DNA from: Scleroderma bovista
Lineage: Eukaryota > Basidiomycota > Agaricomycetes > Boletales > Sclerodermataceae
DNA length: 64,000 nucleotides
Assembly: GCA_037178675.1 (NCBI GenBank)
Contig: JAYMGJ010000210.1
Location: 47,465-111,464, forward strand
Reading direction: 5' to 3'
Shown: positions 10,853-23,470 of the stretch, in pieces
Layout: each line of letters begins with the position of its first letter
How positions within the stretch are numbered: the first letter of the stretch is position 1
Made by a program: the position numbers and the translations under genes
Notes under the pieces: generated by a model
Seen by the model: the letters and a program-made list of their open reading frames with translations, nothing else
What the model was told of the DNA's origin: nothing
Database searches by the model: none

Positions 10853-12982
10853 ATGTCCCCGGAAACTACCTCGAAGCCGTCTCGGCCTGCAAAGCCCACC
10901 ACGCGTACCTCCCTGCGGCAATCGTTGAACTTCACCTCAGTGGGAAAGGCTTTGGCAGACGTGATCAACAAGGAGCCCCGTGAGCGCGAGGAGAAAGCCC
11001 CCAAGAAGTCAAAGGAGTCCTCTTGTCGCCTCAGCACCGCTGCTCTCATGAATAGCAGGACGGCGGTTTCCCAAGCCACTGCTACTGCCCATTCAAGGTC
11101 TCCTAACCCCGCATGCAACAAGGAGGATGGATCTCCCACAAATAAGACTATAACTCGTAATACGAGGAGACAGTCTGGTCTCTTCAAGGGCACATCTTCT
11201 GCTGATGAACATGGTGTCAGAGCACTGGATACTCGGACTGCGAGCCCTGTCTCTAGACGGTTGTCCACCCTCCGTCCCAGGACAGCTACCGGTACGGTCA
11301 CTTCTGCCCTGCCCAAGTATCGGCCAAAGTCAGTTGTCGAGCCCACGAAGAAGCCCGCCTCACCTGCTCATGGCTCTAGGAGGCGTCTCAGCACTTCCGA
11401 GGAAGATGACAGGGATCAGAGGGAATCTCCCAAGAGCAAAGGCACTCTACGTATCGCTGAGGCGAAAACAAAGAGGCCCATTAGCCCCTTGCCACACAGG
11501 GCACTGGCAGTCAAAGTTAATTTGCCTAGTCCTACAACGCCTTCGACACCTCAGAAGACTAAATCCACTCCCTCTAAGATTAAATCAGGTGCTTCTCCTG
11601 CTCGTACCGACTCTACACGGCCTGCAAAGTCCTTGAAAACAGAGAAGGGGTCACCCTTACGGTCAACTTTGGCGCGGCCTTCATCATCGGCTTCATCGTG
11701 TACCTCCTCTCGTAGCCAGGATTCTCCGTCGACGCCGTCGTCACTTAAGAATGCATTTGGTCTTAAACGTTCGAAGGCTTGCAGTCAAATCCCGACCCCA
11801 TCACGTAGTGCCGTTCGCCCTCCTCCCGAGTCACCGCTTGCAAACCACTCGCGCAACAACTCATCTTGCGGTCTTGGAGTTAAAAATGTACCCACTAGTC
11901 TTCCAGAAATCACCGGAATTTTCAGCGATGATAGCATGGAGGTTGGTGAGGTAGACATGTTACTCGCGCCTGTGGCATCACTGGCAGCACCCACACCAGC
12001 AATCCCGAGAATCCGATATCAGCCTACTGATTCACAGTTACAAACACCCTCCCACCCATCTACCCCCCTCCCAAGTCGTGCGAATCTTTCATATTTATCG
12101 CCTGTTCCTCTGAATTCTGAAAGCTCGCCCGCGCTGCGCCCGAAAGGAGCTAGCTATGATCGCAATCGTGGTTCTATCTTTTTGTGGGATCAGATAGCCG
12201 ATCATTCGCAACTGTTGGCCCACGATGAAGTGGAGAGTATGTTGGCTGATGTCACAGCACCATTTACTCCTGGAGGCATTTCACCTAATGTGAGCGCCAT
12301 GGGGTTGGACATGCCTGACAGTCCGAGTCTGTCTGCTCTGCCTTCCCCAATGGGCTATGGCTCCATCTCGCAGGTTCTACTTCCAGATGCCACCCCTTCA
12401 CCTGCCGTCCATCACCTCACACAAGTGTTCGAAACCTCGACCGAGCTCCCGTCCCCGGCGGATTCTGGTACCGTCGCCCTCCTTCGTCTTCAAGTTGCCC
12501 AGGCAGAGAAAACGGCAAAGGAACGCCTCTCACTTGTGCATGAGTTGGAGGAGCAGCTCCACGCTTTGAGACAGTCTCGTTTGAAAGAGACCGAAGAATT
12601 GGCAAAGCAAATATCTTCTCTCGAGGACCAGCTACACGCGAACGTCCAAAACAGGGAGCGAATGGATGAGGAACGGGCTGCTTTCACTGCCTCATTACAA
12701 GATGAGTTAAGACGGGCGGAGGTTTGTCGTGAACAAGCTACTCAGGAAGCCTTTGTCAAAGGACAAGAGGAGGCTCGTGCTTCCCTGGATGCTATGTTTG
12801 ATTCCTTGCAGAGGAAATGGGAAACTTCTTTCGCTGCCCGGGAAGCGACCTTTTTGTGGACGTCTGTGAAGGTTCAGGCTGAGGATGATCGACGTAATCT
12901 TCAAGAAGGTCGTGAGATGCTGCGTGTCTTCTTGGCTGTGCTGGACCACTGTCAGGATCAGGTTCTGGAATCCTCCTTGTGA
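10853..12982 (+). CDS. Ser/Pro-rich protein with C-terminal coiled coil, unknown function
   Basis: One uninterrupted 709-codon frame, unusual in a window where nearly every gene has introns. Residues 1-530 are low-complexity, rich in Ser, Thr, Pro, Lys and Arg, with many SP and TP sites typical of proline-directed kinase targets, and with basic patches such as RREREEK-like clusters near residue 40. Residues about 535-700 are charged heptad-like sequence (LVHELEEQLHALRQS, SLEDQLHANVQNRE) that should form a coiled coil. The architecture resembles cytoskeleton- or spindle-pole-associated scaffold proteins, but no family is recognised. It is followed by the convergent kinesin-6 gene, which may be coincidence. 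The start at 10853 is the first ATG of the frame after a GAC repeat. Confidence 0.8.
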   Translation: MSPETTSKPSRPAKPTTRTSLRQSLNFTSVGKALADVINKEPREREEKAPKKSKESSCRLSTAALMNSRTAVSQATATAHSRSPNPACNKEDGSPTNKTITRNTRRQSGLFKGTSSADEHGVRALDTRTASPVSRRLSTLRPRTATGTVTSALPKYRPKSVVEPTKKPASPAHGSRRRLSTSEEDDRDQRESPKSKGTLRIAEAKTKRPISPLPHRALAVKVNLPSPTTPSTPQKTKSTPSKIKSGASPARTDSTRPAKSLKTEKGSPLRSTLARPSSSASSCTSSRSQDSPSTPSSLKNAFGLKRSKACSQIPTPSRSAVRPPPESPLANHSRNNSSCGLGVKNVPTSLPEITGIFSDDSMEVGEVDMLLAPVASLAAPTPAIPRIRYQPTDSQLQTPSHPSTPLPSRANLSYLSPVPLNSESSPALRPKGASYDRNRGSIFLWDQIADHSQLLAHDEVESMLADVTAPFTPGGISPNVSAMGLDMPDSPSLSALPSPMGYGSISQVLLPDATPSPAVHHLTQVFETSTELPSPADSGTVALLRLQVAQAEKTAKERLSLVHELEEQLHALRQSRLKETEELAKQISSLEDQLHANVQNRERMDEERAAFTASLQDELRRAEVCREQATQEAFVKGQEEARASLDAMFDSLQRKWETSFAAREATFLWTSVKVQAEDDRRNLQEGREMLRVFLAVLDHCQDQVLESSL

Positions 12983-13347
12983 TTCATGTACGTAGCCACC
13001 TGTATGCGTTGCAGGGGTATGAACTCATCGGTTTCCTCCCTTCACAGGACATTTATGATATTCATTTAACGCATTTTGCATTATTGTAATACCCTCATCA
13101 CTATGTTCACTCCCTTTCTTTTACACCTCTTGTCCTGTAATGGCTGTACACAGTTTCGTATGTGAATCCGATCACGACGTTTAATGTGCTCCCTGATAAC
13201 TCGTATGAAATTTCGTGGTTCGCATCTACCTAGTGATGTAGCATGAATAGACATAGTACATCAATCATTACAGATCATTTGCAGATAGCTTAGTGACCAC
13301 ATAACAACTATGAAGCAGCGCTCATAGAGACATACTTGCGTGCATGA
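12983..13347. other. Intergenic, convergent 3' ends
   Basis: AT-rich 3' flanks of the coiled-coil gene and the kinesin gene. No further feature is seen. Confidence 0.5.
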
Positions 13348-16300
13348 TTAACTTGTTCTGGCCATGCGCCTGATCCCCCTCCGTTCAGCGTCTGTGTTCT
13401 GCTCCATCACCCCCACAACGCGTGTCACTTGTTCTTCAGTGACGACAGACTTTGTACCCAGCTGCCTAAACATGATAAGTAAATATGTGTGCCATGATCT
13501 GAGGGTGACAGTACCTTTTCTTCTTCTTTACAGTGTCTACTTCGCCCTTCTGTGGGATATATTCGACGCCTAGCCCACCTACTTCCGCAGCTACCTGTCT
13601 TGTCTTTCTATTCGGGACGATTATAACCGAATCTTCGGCCTCGGGAACCACATCCTCTATCTTTAGCACATTCATCTCCTGCTGGAGTTTGGAGATCGAT
13701 GATTGACGGGTTTTACCCGTAGTTGTGGCAGCGGCAGGTTTAGTTCGTTTTTTCTGTTGCGAAGCTTTCATCGTTTGTGCAGCCGGTGGGACGTAATCAT
13801 CATCTTCACCTATTGACGATGGCTCCTCTTCCTCGACTATATTATCGGATCCATCCGAAATGTCTTTGGCTCCTCCTGGTTCTCCCTCTGCTGATTTCGG
13901 CGGTGAGGCGTGCTGCTTTACAATAGTTCTGGCAGGCACTGAAAATTTGCCTTTTCCATGGAGTGGTGAGGAAGGTAGGTCCATGTTCATCACGGATTCT
14001 TTGTCAGAATCTGTGAAATCCTGTATGGAGTCGTGGACTTCCTACGAAAAATAATCAAAAGCGGTAAGAACCAAACTATTCGGCTGACATACGACTTCTT
14101 CGGCCTCGTCAAAGCTTTCTATCTCGCTTTCTGATACTACAGTAGCTTTTTTCCCAGTACCGAGTAAACCGGCCTGGTGGAGCATGTCGATCTTGGCGTC
14201 CATCTTTCGCTCGTTACGTTCGACCTGGTTACATTGATCAACCACCGCAGAATGTCATCCTGTAGCTGACAAACCTCATTCATCAACCTCTGCGCATACG
14301 TCCTCTCAACTTCACGCATTCTTTCTTCCATTTCTTTCATTACTTCCTCTCTTGTCTCAACCTCCACAATGGCACACCGAAGTTCTGCTTCGTACAGCTG
14401 TAGAGGGAAAGTTGAATGCACTTTTCGAGCATACCAACACTGGACCCACCCTCATCCTGAGGTCTTCTATTTCATCAAACAGCGCATCCACCAAGGGATT
14501 GATGGGTTCGTGGCTGGATTCGCCGTCGTCCCCATCTGACTGCTCGTCCTCTAAAAGTTAATACATCTAAATGAATTCAAAGAAAGCAGAGCATGGACGG
14601 AGACTCACCCTCAAGTATATCAAGATGGGCCTCGCTAACTTTCTTCCCAGGACCAACACTGGAGATGGTTACCTTACGCATAATACCTCGTGGTATCCCA
14701 GAAGGTGGAAGTCTTGTATAGGGACCAGACCCCGGCTTCGTGGGGCTAGCGTGTAGCCGGGGTACAGGGGCATTATTCACCACAGTTGAAACCTCCCTTG
14801 CTAGAGCAGAGAATTTCATGACGTGAGAGTTCTCTTCAAACCCGGTGTCGCACGGATTCACATTGACGATCATGACCTGAAGGGTAGCAGAAAGCTCAGA
14901 AATAGCTTGGTCGACTTTTAGCAAAAACTACTCCCTTACCACTCTTCCGTCTCCTGCAAAGTAGTCCATTAAAATTTCTGTCAATTTGGTGTGCCTGAAC
15001 GGCACAACTGCTAAAGCCTTCTTTATATCACGCGTGTCAGTTCGGCCCGGTACTGCGAGGCTTTGAGCCAAGCGTTTTTGATTTGCACGCATAACCTGAA
15101 ATTATGTGAAGAAGGCACAAGTTCAGGGAGCACGGTAAATACCTCCATGCACTGGCCGAGGACCATGAGCGACTTATTGATATTACCAGCTTCCTTCAAG
15201 CGATCACCACTGGTCTGCGTATATTTTGCACGTTCTGAACCAGCGAGATCAACTATTGTCAACCGTGACATTTGCAGGGAGCCGGGATCCTGAACATCCT
15301 TCTGTGAACATGCGCCAAGTGGTGCTATGGAGTACCTTACATCTCTTTCGCCACGGTGGCCTTTGAGTAGTTTAATAGTAACCATGCTGTGACTCCGACT
15401 ACTCTGGCTGTTTGCAAGCGTGCCAAAAACGCGTCGATGTAGTTGGCCAAGTTTGAGTAATTCCTTTGCCTGTGCAGCATCTGTCACGCGGAATTGTTTC
15501 AGGCCCGAGATGTATCGTCCAGTGCTTGCGCCACTCTCGTCGGCAGCATCCGTTGACGGTGAAGGCTTTACCATGAGTGCCTTGCGCGTGACCACTAAAG
15601 GATGTGCTCCCTGTCCTTGGTAAAATCCACTATCTGTTTCCTTCTCGGTGACGGATGCAAGTAGGTCATACACCTTCTCGTTGTAGACTTCCGCGTAGGA
15701 AATCCAGACGGAATATTCATAGTTGCGGTCTATCTTGATTACCGTCGGATCAGTGCTGCCAGTAGAGTGGCCTGGGGTAGCCAAGTGTTCAGCCAAAACT
15801 TCAGCGAGCGCGGTTTTGTTAGGAACCCCCATGCCCACAGGTGGAGCCGACTCCGAAGGATCAGCCTCCTCTACACCATGGAGTCGAACGGGCCGATACT
15901 GTAATCACATTCAGGAGCACACTCGGAATGCATTTTGACCACTCACTCGACCATTGCTATGTAAGTCATCAATGCTATTGAATAGTACATCCAGACTCCT
16001 TGGCAGGATACCAGCCGATCCAGGTTCGCTGCCGCCTTGAATTGTATATGTCTTTCCTGAATTCGTCACACCATACGCAAATAGCAGTCCATTTTGGCCA
16101 TCTAATAGATCACGGACGAGAGGGAGCGTCGTTCTGGAGAAGAACTCTTCTTGTACCGTTGCAGGTGGAAACACGTGGGAGAATGTGTAAATAGAAGAAG
16201 GCGCAATAGCAGATGCCCGATAATGTATCTTCGAGGCACCTTGGGCGTCGCTGCTGGGATCTGTCATTCTTACCGATGTATCCGACAAAGGCTCGAGGTA

Positions 16301-16676
16301 CGGAATCGATGTGGGTTCGTCCCCAAAATGAGGTCTGATACGGAGATATGCCTGAGATGCTTCAATGACCCAATCGCCTGCACGTCATATTAAAACGTAC
16401 CAAGATCGGCTCGCGTTCCGCGGTGGCAGCCCTAGCCTGCAAAGGTTTTCCTGCAACAACATTCCTTTGTGCTGCCGGCTTAATTTCATGGACATTTGCT
16501 CCGTTGACCAGAGGTTTTCGTAGTGCAGCTGCCCTCGGCTTCGATGTGTCCGATTGAGTTGTTGCTTTGCCTTTGAGTGCCTTTACCAAGGGTGGCGGGC
16601 TCGGTGGGGGAACGGGAGTCTTATTACGCGTCGAAGCACGAGTAGCTGGGGCAGTTGTCTTGGATCTCGTTGTCAT
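13348..16676 (-). CDS. Kinesin-6 family motor protein
   Basis: A microtubule motor of the MKLP/KIF20/Klp9 type, whose members act on the anaphase spindle midzone and in cytokinesis. Ten exons (16676-16401, 16351-15947, 15898-15143, 15095-14940, 14876-14609, 14550-14450, 14397-14275, 14224-14093, 14041-13515, 13465-13348) give 953 aa. After a 90-residue basic tail the motor domain shows the P-loop GVTNSGKTYT, switch I NSQSSRSHS, switch II VDLAGSERAKYTQTSGDR, then GNINKSLMVLGQCMEV and VPFRHTKLTEILMDYF. A long insertion between P-loop and switch I, starting near RLHGVEEADP, is the hallmark of kinesin-6. The C-terminus has a coiled coil (VEVETREEVMKEMEERM) and a basic acidic tail. It is divergent from MTQ2 with only 109 bp between starts. 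Confidence 0.95.
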
Positions 16677-16785
16677 TGTGCTTTGGGTAGTGGCAGAATT
16701 GAAAGACGCTACACGCGACGTGCATGACCACGTGACCTTGATTATCATTTAGTACCAAGTGGCTAAGCGCTCATCGCACTATACA

Positions 16786-17784
16786 ATGATCCCAACACCA
16801 GATCTTTCACACCTCACGAAGGAAGATAAATTTCACGTGTATGACCCTGCAGGTAGAGACTTTCTTTCAACCTTACGCGTGTTGAACCAGGTAAAATGTT
16901 TATCAGAGGACACGTTCTTATTGCTTGATGCTCTAGAGCAAGATGCCGAGGATCTCAAGCATCAAAGGCCACTAATTTGCCTCGAGATCGGGTGCGTGAT
17001 ATGTCCCCTTGATTTCTCTTGTTTCTGAAATTCCAGAGATAGTTCAGGATCAGGATGCGTATCTGCATTCCTAGGCTCAATCCTGGGACCAACAAATACT
17101 TGTGACGTTTTCTTCTGACTCAGGCTATCCTTGCATCTGATCCGTCTGCCGCAGTATACCTCTCCACAGACATAAACCACCGTGCTGCTGACTGCACGTT
17201 CAGGACCGGCCAGCAAAACAAGGTAACTTCCACCATTGGATGGTTTGGGGTGGTTTATTCACATCCAAGCAAAGTAGATCTCCCTGGACCCAGTCGCATG
17301 TGATTTAGCACGACCACTGATGAAACGTCTACGGCACTTGGTCGACATCATTTTGTTCAATCCTCCCTATGTACCAACAGACATGGAAGAAGTTTTGTCT
17401 GCGCAAAGAGATCATGGCATCTCCGGGTCATGGGCTGGTGGGGCTGATGGTATGGAGATAACCAACCGACTTTTGAGAGACATAGAGGTGACAAAGATGA
17501 TGGAATCTAATCGCGGGCTTCATTCATGTAGATTGCAGGACCTTTTGTCTGAGCGAGGCAAATTTTATCTCGTTGCCTTGGAAGAGAACAACACACCAGA
17601 GATTCGTAGAAGGATGCTTCGTGACTATAATCTGCAAAGCCAGGTAGGTTTCCAAGCAATTCTTCAATACAACAGCTATAATATCTCGAAGGTCGTGGCG
17701 CAGCGACGAGCCAGCAGGGAGTTTTTATCCATCTTAAGGTTTTCACGAGCGGACTCAACGTTGCAAATATCCGGTCCACTATGA
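16786..17784 (+). CDS. MTQ2: eRF1 glutamine N5-methyltransferase catalytic subunit (MTQ2/N6AMT1)
   Basis: A SAM-dependent class I methyltransferase that, with Trm112, methylates the GGQ glutamine of translation release factor eRF1. Seven exons (16786-16852, 16907-16991, 17043-17101, 17155-17222, 17278-17487, 17539-17643, 17692-17784) give 228 aa, the family size. Visible marks are the N-terminal MIPTPD, YDPAEDTFLLLDAL, the SAM loop LEIGSGSGCVS, the acidic strand YLSTDIN and the catalytic NPPYVPTD. The chosen start matches the family N-terminus and excludes an ATG nine codons upstream. The C-terminus (QRRASREFLSILRF) also matches. Several introns interrupt motifs in the middle of codons, and phases all close. 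Confidence 0.95.
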
Positions 17785-17919
17785 TCATGACCAAACATCA
17801 GACGTAGCACAAGTACAAGAATGAAGACTGCAGCAATTATGGTCAACGACAGAAGAGTCCAAACGAGCACCTTAAAAACAGGGGGATAAGCATAAAACAG
17901 ACGTGGTCGGGTTCATCTT

Positions 17920-20900
17920 TTAACTTTCATCAATCGTGCCAGGTCGTCGGCCCCGTATACTGAACCTCGAGGGTGAAGCTTGTAAGGGGCGTTCAAGGGA
18001 GGTTAATGAGGGATCACGAATGTTGGGGTTGGTGTCAGCATCAAACTCCAAGCGCAAACGAACTTGTCCTCCTTCCCGCAGGTCTGCGGTCACGTCAGCA
18101 ACCGAGGACTGACTGGGCTGGATATGACGCCAAATCTGTGCCATTGTATGAGCTTCAGAAACACTTCCTCCAGAAGTGGCGCGTCACGGACCTCGATTTC
18201 CCCTTCTCCAAGAACTTTGTCTTTGCCAAGAGTTTTGTGGTCGTAGACCCAGATATAGAGTTTGGGAGTAAAAGCGGTAGCCGCGAATGTGAAAGACTCG
18301 TTCCTGTACGCCCGTGACTCAGCGAAGACAGGAGGAGAGACGATTACTTACCATTCAGGCGTTGAGGTCTTGTGGTGCCCATGCTTGGTCTTCTGCTCCT
18401 TATCACCAACGCGGATAACTACATAAGGCTTCGCATCCTGGGTTTGAAGGTCCTTCGCACTGAATACTACAATTCGCAACGAACCAGGCTCCGAAGGCGC
18501 TGCGACGGGGGTAAGAGACTCCACTGAACGAGCGGCTCTGACACCACTTCCCGATGACGAGCCAGTAAATTGTACAGGAGGTGGGGGAGGGACCTCAGGA
18601 TGCGGTGGCAAAGCGCTTTCTTTCTTTTCGTCCCTTTTAAAAATGCTTCCAACGCCTTGCAAGACACCCTTGCCGGCTTCCATCGGTAGACTGCCAATGG
18701 TAGTCACAGCACGAGTAGCCACAGAGAATGTCGAGGTGTTCTTGCGTGTCCTGGCAATGATTTCGGGTTGGAAGAGCATGCGGCAGTGAACAGTTCCCTT
18801 CTCGCCATGCTTCTCTGATGAGAGAGAAATAGAGCGTTCTGCCGCTACGAAAGGCTCGAGGTCATCAAGTCGAATCCGACCGACACCCAGACTCTTTGCT
18901 TGTTCAAGTTGATTCCAATCAAAGATCTCAACCGCGAAGTCAGCAGCAACGCGGGAAGGCTGGAAGGCTTTTCAACGACGGACTCCAAGTAAGCCATCTG
19001 AAGGGTAACATACCACACTGGTGTTGAACATTTCCGCCCATTCCGGATGCAGAGTCTTCTTCTTGGTTTGTGACTTAAACACTTTCTGTCCATTCAAAGT
19101 GAAGACGGCATAAGGATCAGATTTGCCTGTGGTGCGGCGTTAGCGCTGTGTTTTCAGACGACAAATACCACGCACCCCCTCTGTCAGCGGCTCGAAGGTC
19201 TTTGGCTCCTAGCAGGTCGAAGCGAAGTACACCCTGGTCTAAAGTAAAGTCAGAGAATATCTATATTTTTCAAGCCACCAAACAAACTGTTGATGCTCTC
19301 TCTGGGCTCGAGTTTAACTGGCACTGGAACATAGCGAGCCTCGATGATTACGGTAGACCTCTTTCCCTCGTCATTGGTAAGGGTGAAGGTGGAACGACGA
19401 TCCTGTGAGAGAATTATCAACAGCGCTCCCATCAACCACTTGGACAAAGCTTACCAGAGTGTCCTCCAGGAAAGCCTTGGCGCCACCTTTCCACTCGGCA
19501 ATGATATCGTCCTTGTCGCCTTCTCCATTCTCATTCAGCCTCAACCAGACACGACCGAAATCCAGCTCCTTCACGAACGCCTCTCCGATGTACTGCCAGT
19601 GTGCATGTATACTCGATGCCTTGATAGTGCTAAACGCAGGCCAATAGCCATCGTCCAAGAGCACCTCGAGGCGGGACTTCTTGTGCAGCTGTCCAGACAC
19701 AACATTGAAGATAATAATGCCAGATTCTGGAAACAAGTCAGCTGAAGTATGTTACAACGGTAATCATACGCACGCTGCTTCAGGAGCTCCTCCTTGCTCA
19801 GCTCCAATCCTGAGTCTTTTATGCTCTCTTCCTTTTCCTTTCCCTCGCCTTCAGCCTTGGGCTCTGTATCGGCTGCAGAACTAGTCCCATTAGTAGTCCC
19901 ATTTGCGACAGCGCCGTCAGCCTTTCCCCCTTGTGGGGAATCGGTTCCAATTGGTTGAGTGCCAGCCACACGTCCATCACCATTAAGACCATCTGAGCTC
20001 TTGACCGCTTTCTGTAGCTCGCTTTCGTCCTCGTCGAAGTGCACATTCTTGAGCGCCAGAGACGGGATGAACTCGGCGACGTAATGGAGCTGACCTTGGT
20101 ACGAATCCCCATTGAGCCTGATGCGGTCCCGTGCTTCCTTCTTGCCAATAGACTCGTGGCGGTACTCAGGGTCTGTCGAGGACTCGCGGGCTAGCTCGCT
20201 GACGTGAAGTTCCACGGTGCCGAGGGAGCGATCCTGTTTAGCCACGGTTATATACGTGAAATAGAATAAATTGCGGGCTATTCACCTTGGTCAAGTTCTG
20301 ATAGTCCATAACTTCCATGAACACAGACTACAAGGCATCAACTTTATTTGCGTCGAAAGAAGAAGAGAACAAACCTCTCTGAGCGAATGGACTATTTGTA
20401 GAACATTAGTACGGAACAACAGCGGTGGTCGGGAAATCTTACCCGAAATGTAAATGATTTCGTCCCATTCAGGATTGAGGTCTACAACAGTATAGTGAGT
20501 CTGTGATAACGTTGTTCCTAGGACATAGCTCACTGTTGTCGACAACTTCAGTCCTTCCCTTGATAACATTGTTGACCAGAACTTGCACATATGGGTCGCT
20601 CTATAAGGCGTTTAGTTATTCGTTGTACATAACTACAACACTTCGGTTTCACCTTGCCACCCAGAGTTGCTTCGACATTCCTGTGAGGCTGGTTTAGGGC
20701 ATCGCCCACCACAGTAATGGGAACCTACTTCACATCGATTGCTCTCTGCAACCAGAGTCTAAGGACACCAATAGGAGGCACATACTGGCCCACACCACTA
20801 ATCACGCCCGCCATTTGAAGTGGTTTCCACTGAGAACTAATACGAATTTTGCCAGACTTGCAATTATTAAGGGGCCACCAGTCGCGTCCTTCCGACATCC

Positions 20901-23236
20901 CTGCAAGCAAATCTTCCAAGCGAACCGATATAGAGCCAAGGACAGGATCCTTCAGGAAATCACGGTCATCGACAACTTTGATCGTAACCATGGATAAGCG
21001 TTTGTCGAGACAAAGAAACTCGGTAGGCGACTCCCAGACAGGATTATTGGTGTGCTTTATGATTTGCGTACGATGAATGACATCAGTGCTATTTCCCAAG
21101 TAAACCTTGACAAGTGGGTTGAGGTCGCCAGTCATGGATTTTGAGACGTCGAGTTCCTTGGCTTGATGAACGGTCAGACGAACAATACCAACATCTGTAA
21201 AACATTGTACTTCAGCACTGGTGCTAAAAACCAACACTGATCAAACAAACTTGTATCTTGCAACTGCTCTTTTCCTTCGACGAGCTCGGGTTTGAGAACT
21301 GGATAGTACTGTACGTTGAAACGGAGTTGACCACGGTCCTTTCCATCCTTCAGGACAGGAAGTTGAATATTCTCGATACTAGCGTCGTCCAATAGCTGCT
21401 GTAGCTCAAATATGGTAGCGCCAAGCTTCGTGTCTTTCCTGTGATCATTATAGTCCATAACGTTGAGAACGAGCGGTTCCTGCAGCGAGTTGACCAGGAT
21501 GAATTTGGACTCCATCCAAGTTGGGTTGTACCTGGATACCAGATAAACAGGTGCTAGCGGTGAGAACACAAGCACTCACGTGTCATACACATGTTTCGTC
21601 CTGGCAAGTTCTTGCCGGTTATTGATTGTGATGCTAACATAGGGGTCGGGTGATCCGCCACCAATCTTGCTACCTTTCAGTCCCCGAGCAGCTTCGACAG
21701 TAACTTGAACTACACCAATTGCTGCATCCAGTGGAACACCGGATAGCAGCTGCTCCAAGTTAAGGGTGAAGACGTTTGGGTCGTACATCATCGGCCCGAG
21801 GGTTCCGTGCACCATCTCTCGTATGAACTCGGAAAGTCCGGGAATCTATACAACTTTAGCAATGAGTGATGTAGGACCGGAGGACACCTACATGAGCGAT
21901 GTCGAACCCAAATGTATCACCACCGACGGGCTTCAGGACATAGTCCAAGACGGGTTTTTCCAAGAAAGAGAGGTCCACTATTTGAACATGTGGGAAGTTG
22001 GACACTAATTTAAGCTTGATCCGCATCAGGCCGGTAAAGGTGATGTCTTCGATCATGATTGGTATGGCAGCGGTAGCCAAACCCCTTCCGACCCTCACTG
22101 ACAAGACAATCTTGGGATTAACCTTGTTTGCTGCCTCGCGGGGTGTCATGTCGGAAACATCATTAGGAGTAAATGATATGCCCCAATCCATTATGACAAC
22201 ATCATCCTCGGTATGAGGGAATGTGCGCACTTTGTCGATGCGTGGTGCTTTGGTGCCAAGAGTGAAGGTGCTGAGGCGGAGGGAGTCCAGAAAGGCGGGA
22301 GTGCTGACACTGAGGATCTGATCCACGCTAGACACAACCGTGGCGGAAAGAACAGGTTCATAAATGAGCCAGAAGCGCTCGAGGAAATTGTTCAACCATT
22401 CAGCGCTTTCGTGCTCCGAAGCCAAGCGAGTCTTGACTAGCTCACGCTGAATGTCGTCACGCGCACGGCGCCTGACGCGCCCTACTGAAGTTGTATAATA
22501 GGTGCAGCAGATAGCCAAGAGGACGAATAGCCATCCCCAACCGAGACCAAAGCGCGTGAAAAAATGCGATGTAAAAACTGCCTATTGAGATGACCAGTAA
22601 AAATGGAAGGTAAAACTGCGGGTCTCGATGGGACATACAAATATAATGATACCAGCGTCGTGGTACCAAGCACCATAAAATTGGTCCGACAGGAAACGTT
22701 CGAGGACAGCCTTGTCCCTCGTTTGTTCATCTTGAGGCTGCGGGACGTCAACGCCGGCGACGGCACGCCAGCCGACTTTGTACCAGTCTGGAATCTCCGG
22801 TGCTGGTCCAGATGGGTAAGTGCCTGGTGCAGACGGCTCGGGAGGTGCTTGAGCGGGTTTCATATCATCTCCGTTGGTTGGTTGATCGGTGTCTTCGACA
22901 GTAATTGTGGGTATGGCACCCTTTTCCCCAGTATCTACGGGCACCCCTGCACGAGGAGCGCCGTCACGCGCTGTTGGGGATATACAAACGCCATTATGAC
23001 GTACCTTTGCCTCTGGGAGAGTCACCGTCAGAGACGGTGTAAGGCTTGAGTGCGTCCCGTTGCTGGGCAGCGACAGAGGCCTTCTTCTCCGGGGAAGCAT
23101 CCGGGTCGAATACATGGACAGTAGCGCCCTTGGAGATGTCGTCGGCAACTATCTGGTTCATTTGTGCATTTGTCTCCGCCTGAGCCAACTGCTGCTGAGC
23201 TTCGACGCTCCCTGGGGGCGCGTCGACGGTCGCCAT
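17920..23236 (-). CDS. Tricalbin / extended-synaptotagmin-like ER-plasma membrane tether
   Basis: Tricalbins are ER-anchored lipid-transfer proteins at ER-plasma membrane contacts. About 19 exons join to roughly 1,460 aa. In order: a disordered N-terminus (MATVDAPPGSVEAQQQ), a hydrophobic hairpin (LGWGWLFVLLAIC), an SMP lipid-binding domain (ESAEWLNNFLERFW to about 21900), then C2 domains with GGGSPDPYVSI, TGDLNPLVKVYLG, GGKSDPYVQVLV, GGKSDPYAVFTLNG and a last one with KPYVVIRVGDKEQ. A low-complexity Gly/Thr/Lys-rich linker (about 19820-20010) separates the third C2 from an unusual degenerate C2-like part. The protein ends SRFSIRGRRPGTIDES, close to known tricalbin tails. Exon boundaries were checked for phase by eye; small errors are possible. 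Calcium-binding acidic residues are present in some C2 domains only. Confidence 0.94.
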
Positions 23237-23470
23237 CTCTAGGAGCGACCAAGAGGGAGTAGTTAAGAAAGAACGGAGGGCAGTAAAGCGAGGAAGTAGA
23301 GAGAGTTGACACCAAAGGCGTGGTGTCTGCAGTGGCACGCCTGATGTCGTATTTTCCTTTTATGGTAATCAGACCACCCCCCGAATCTCTATATTCCCGG
23401 CCGAGCTCATACTCCGTGGCGTCATAGGGGTAGAAATAATATTATGTAATATTTCTGTTGAGAACATGTG

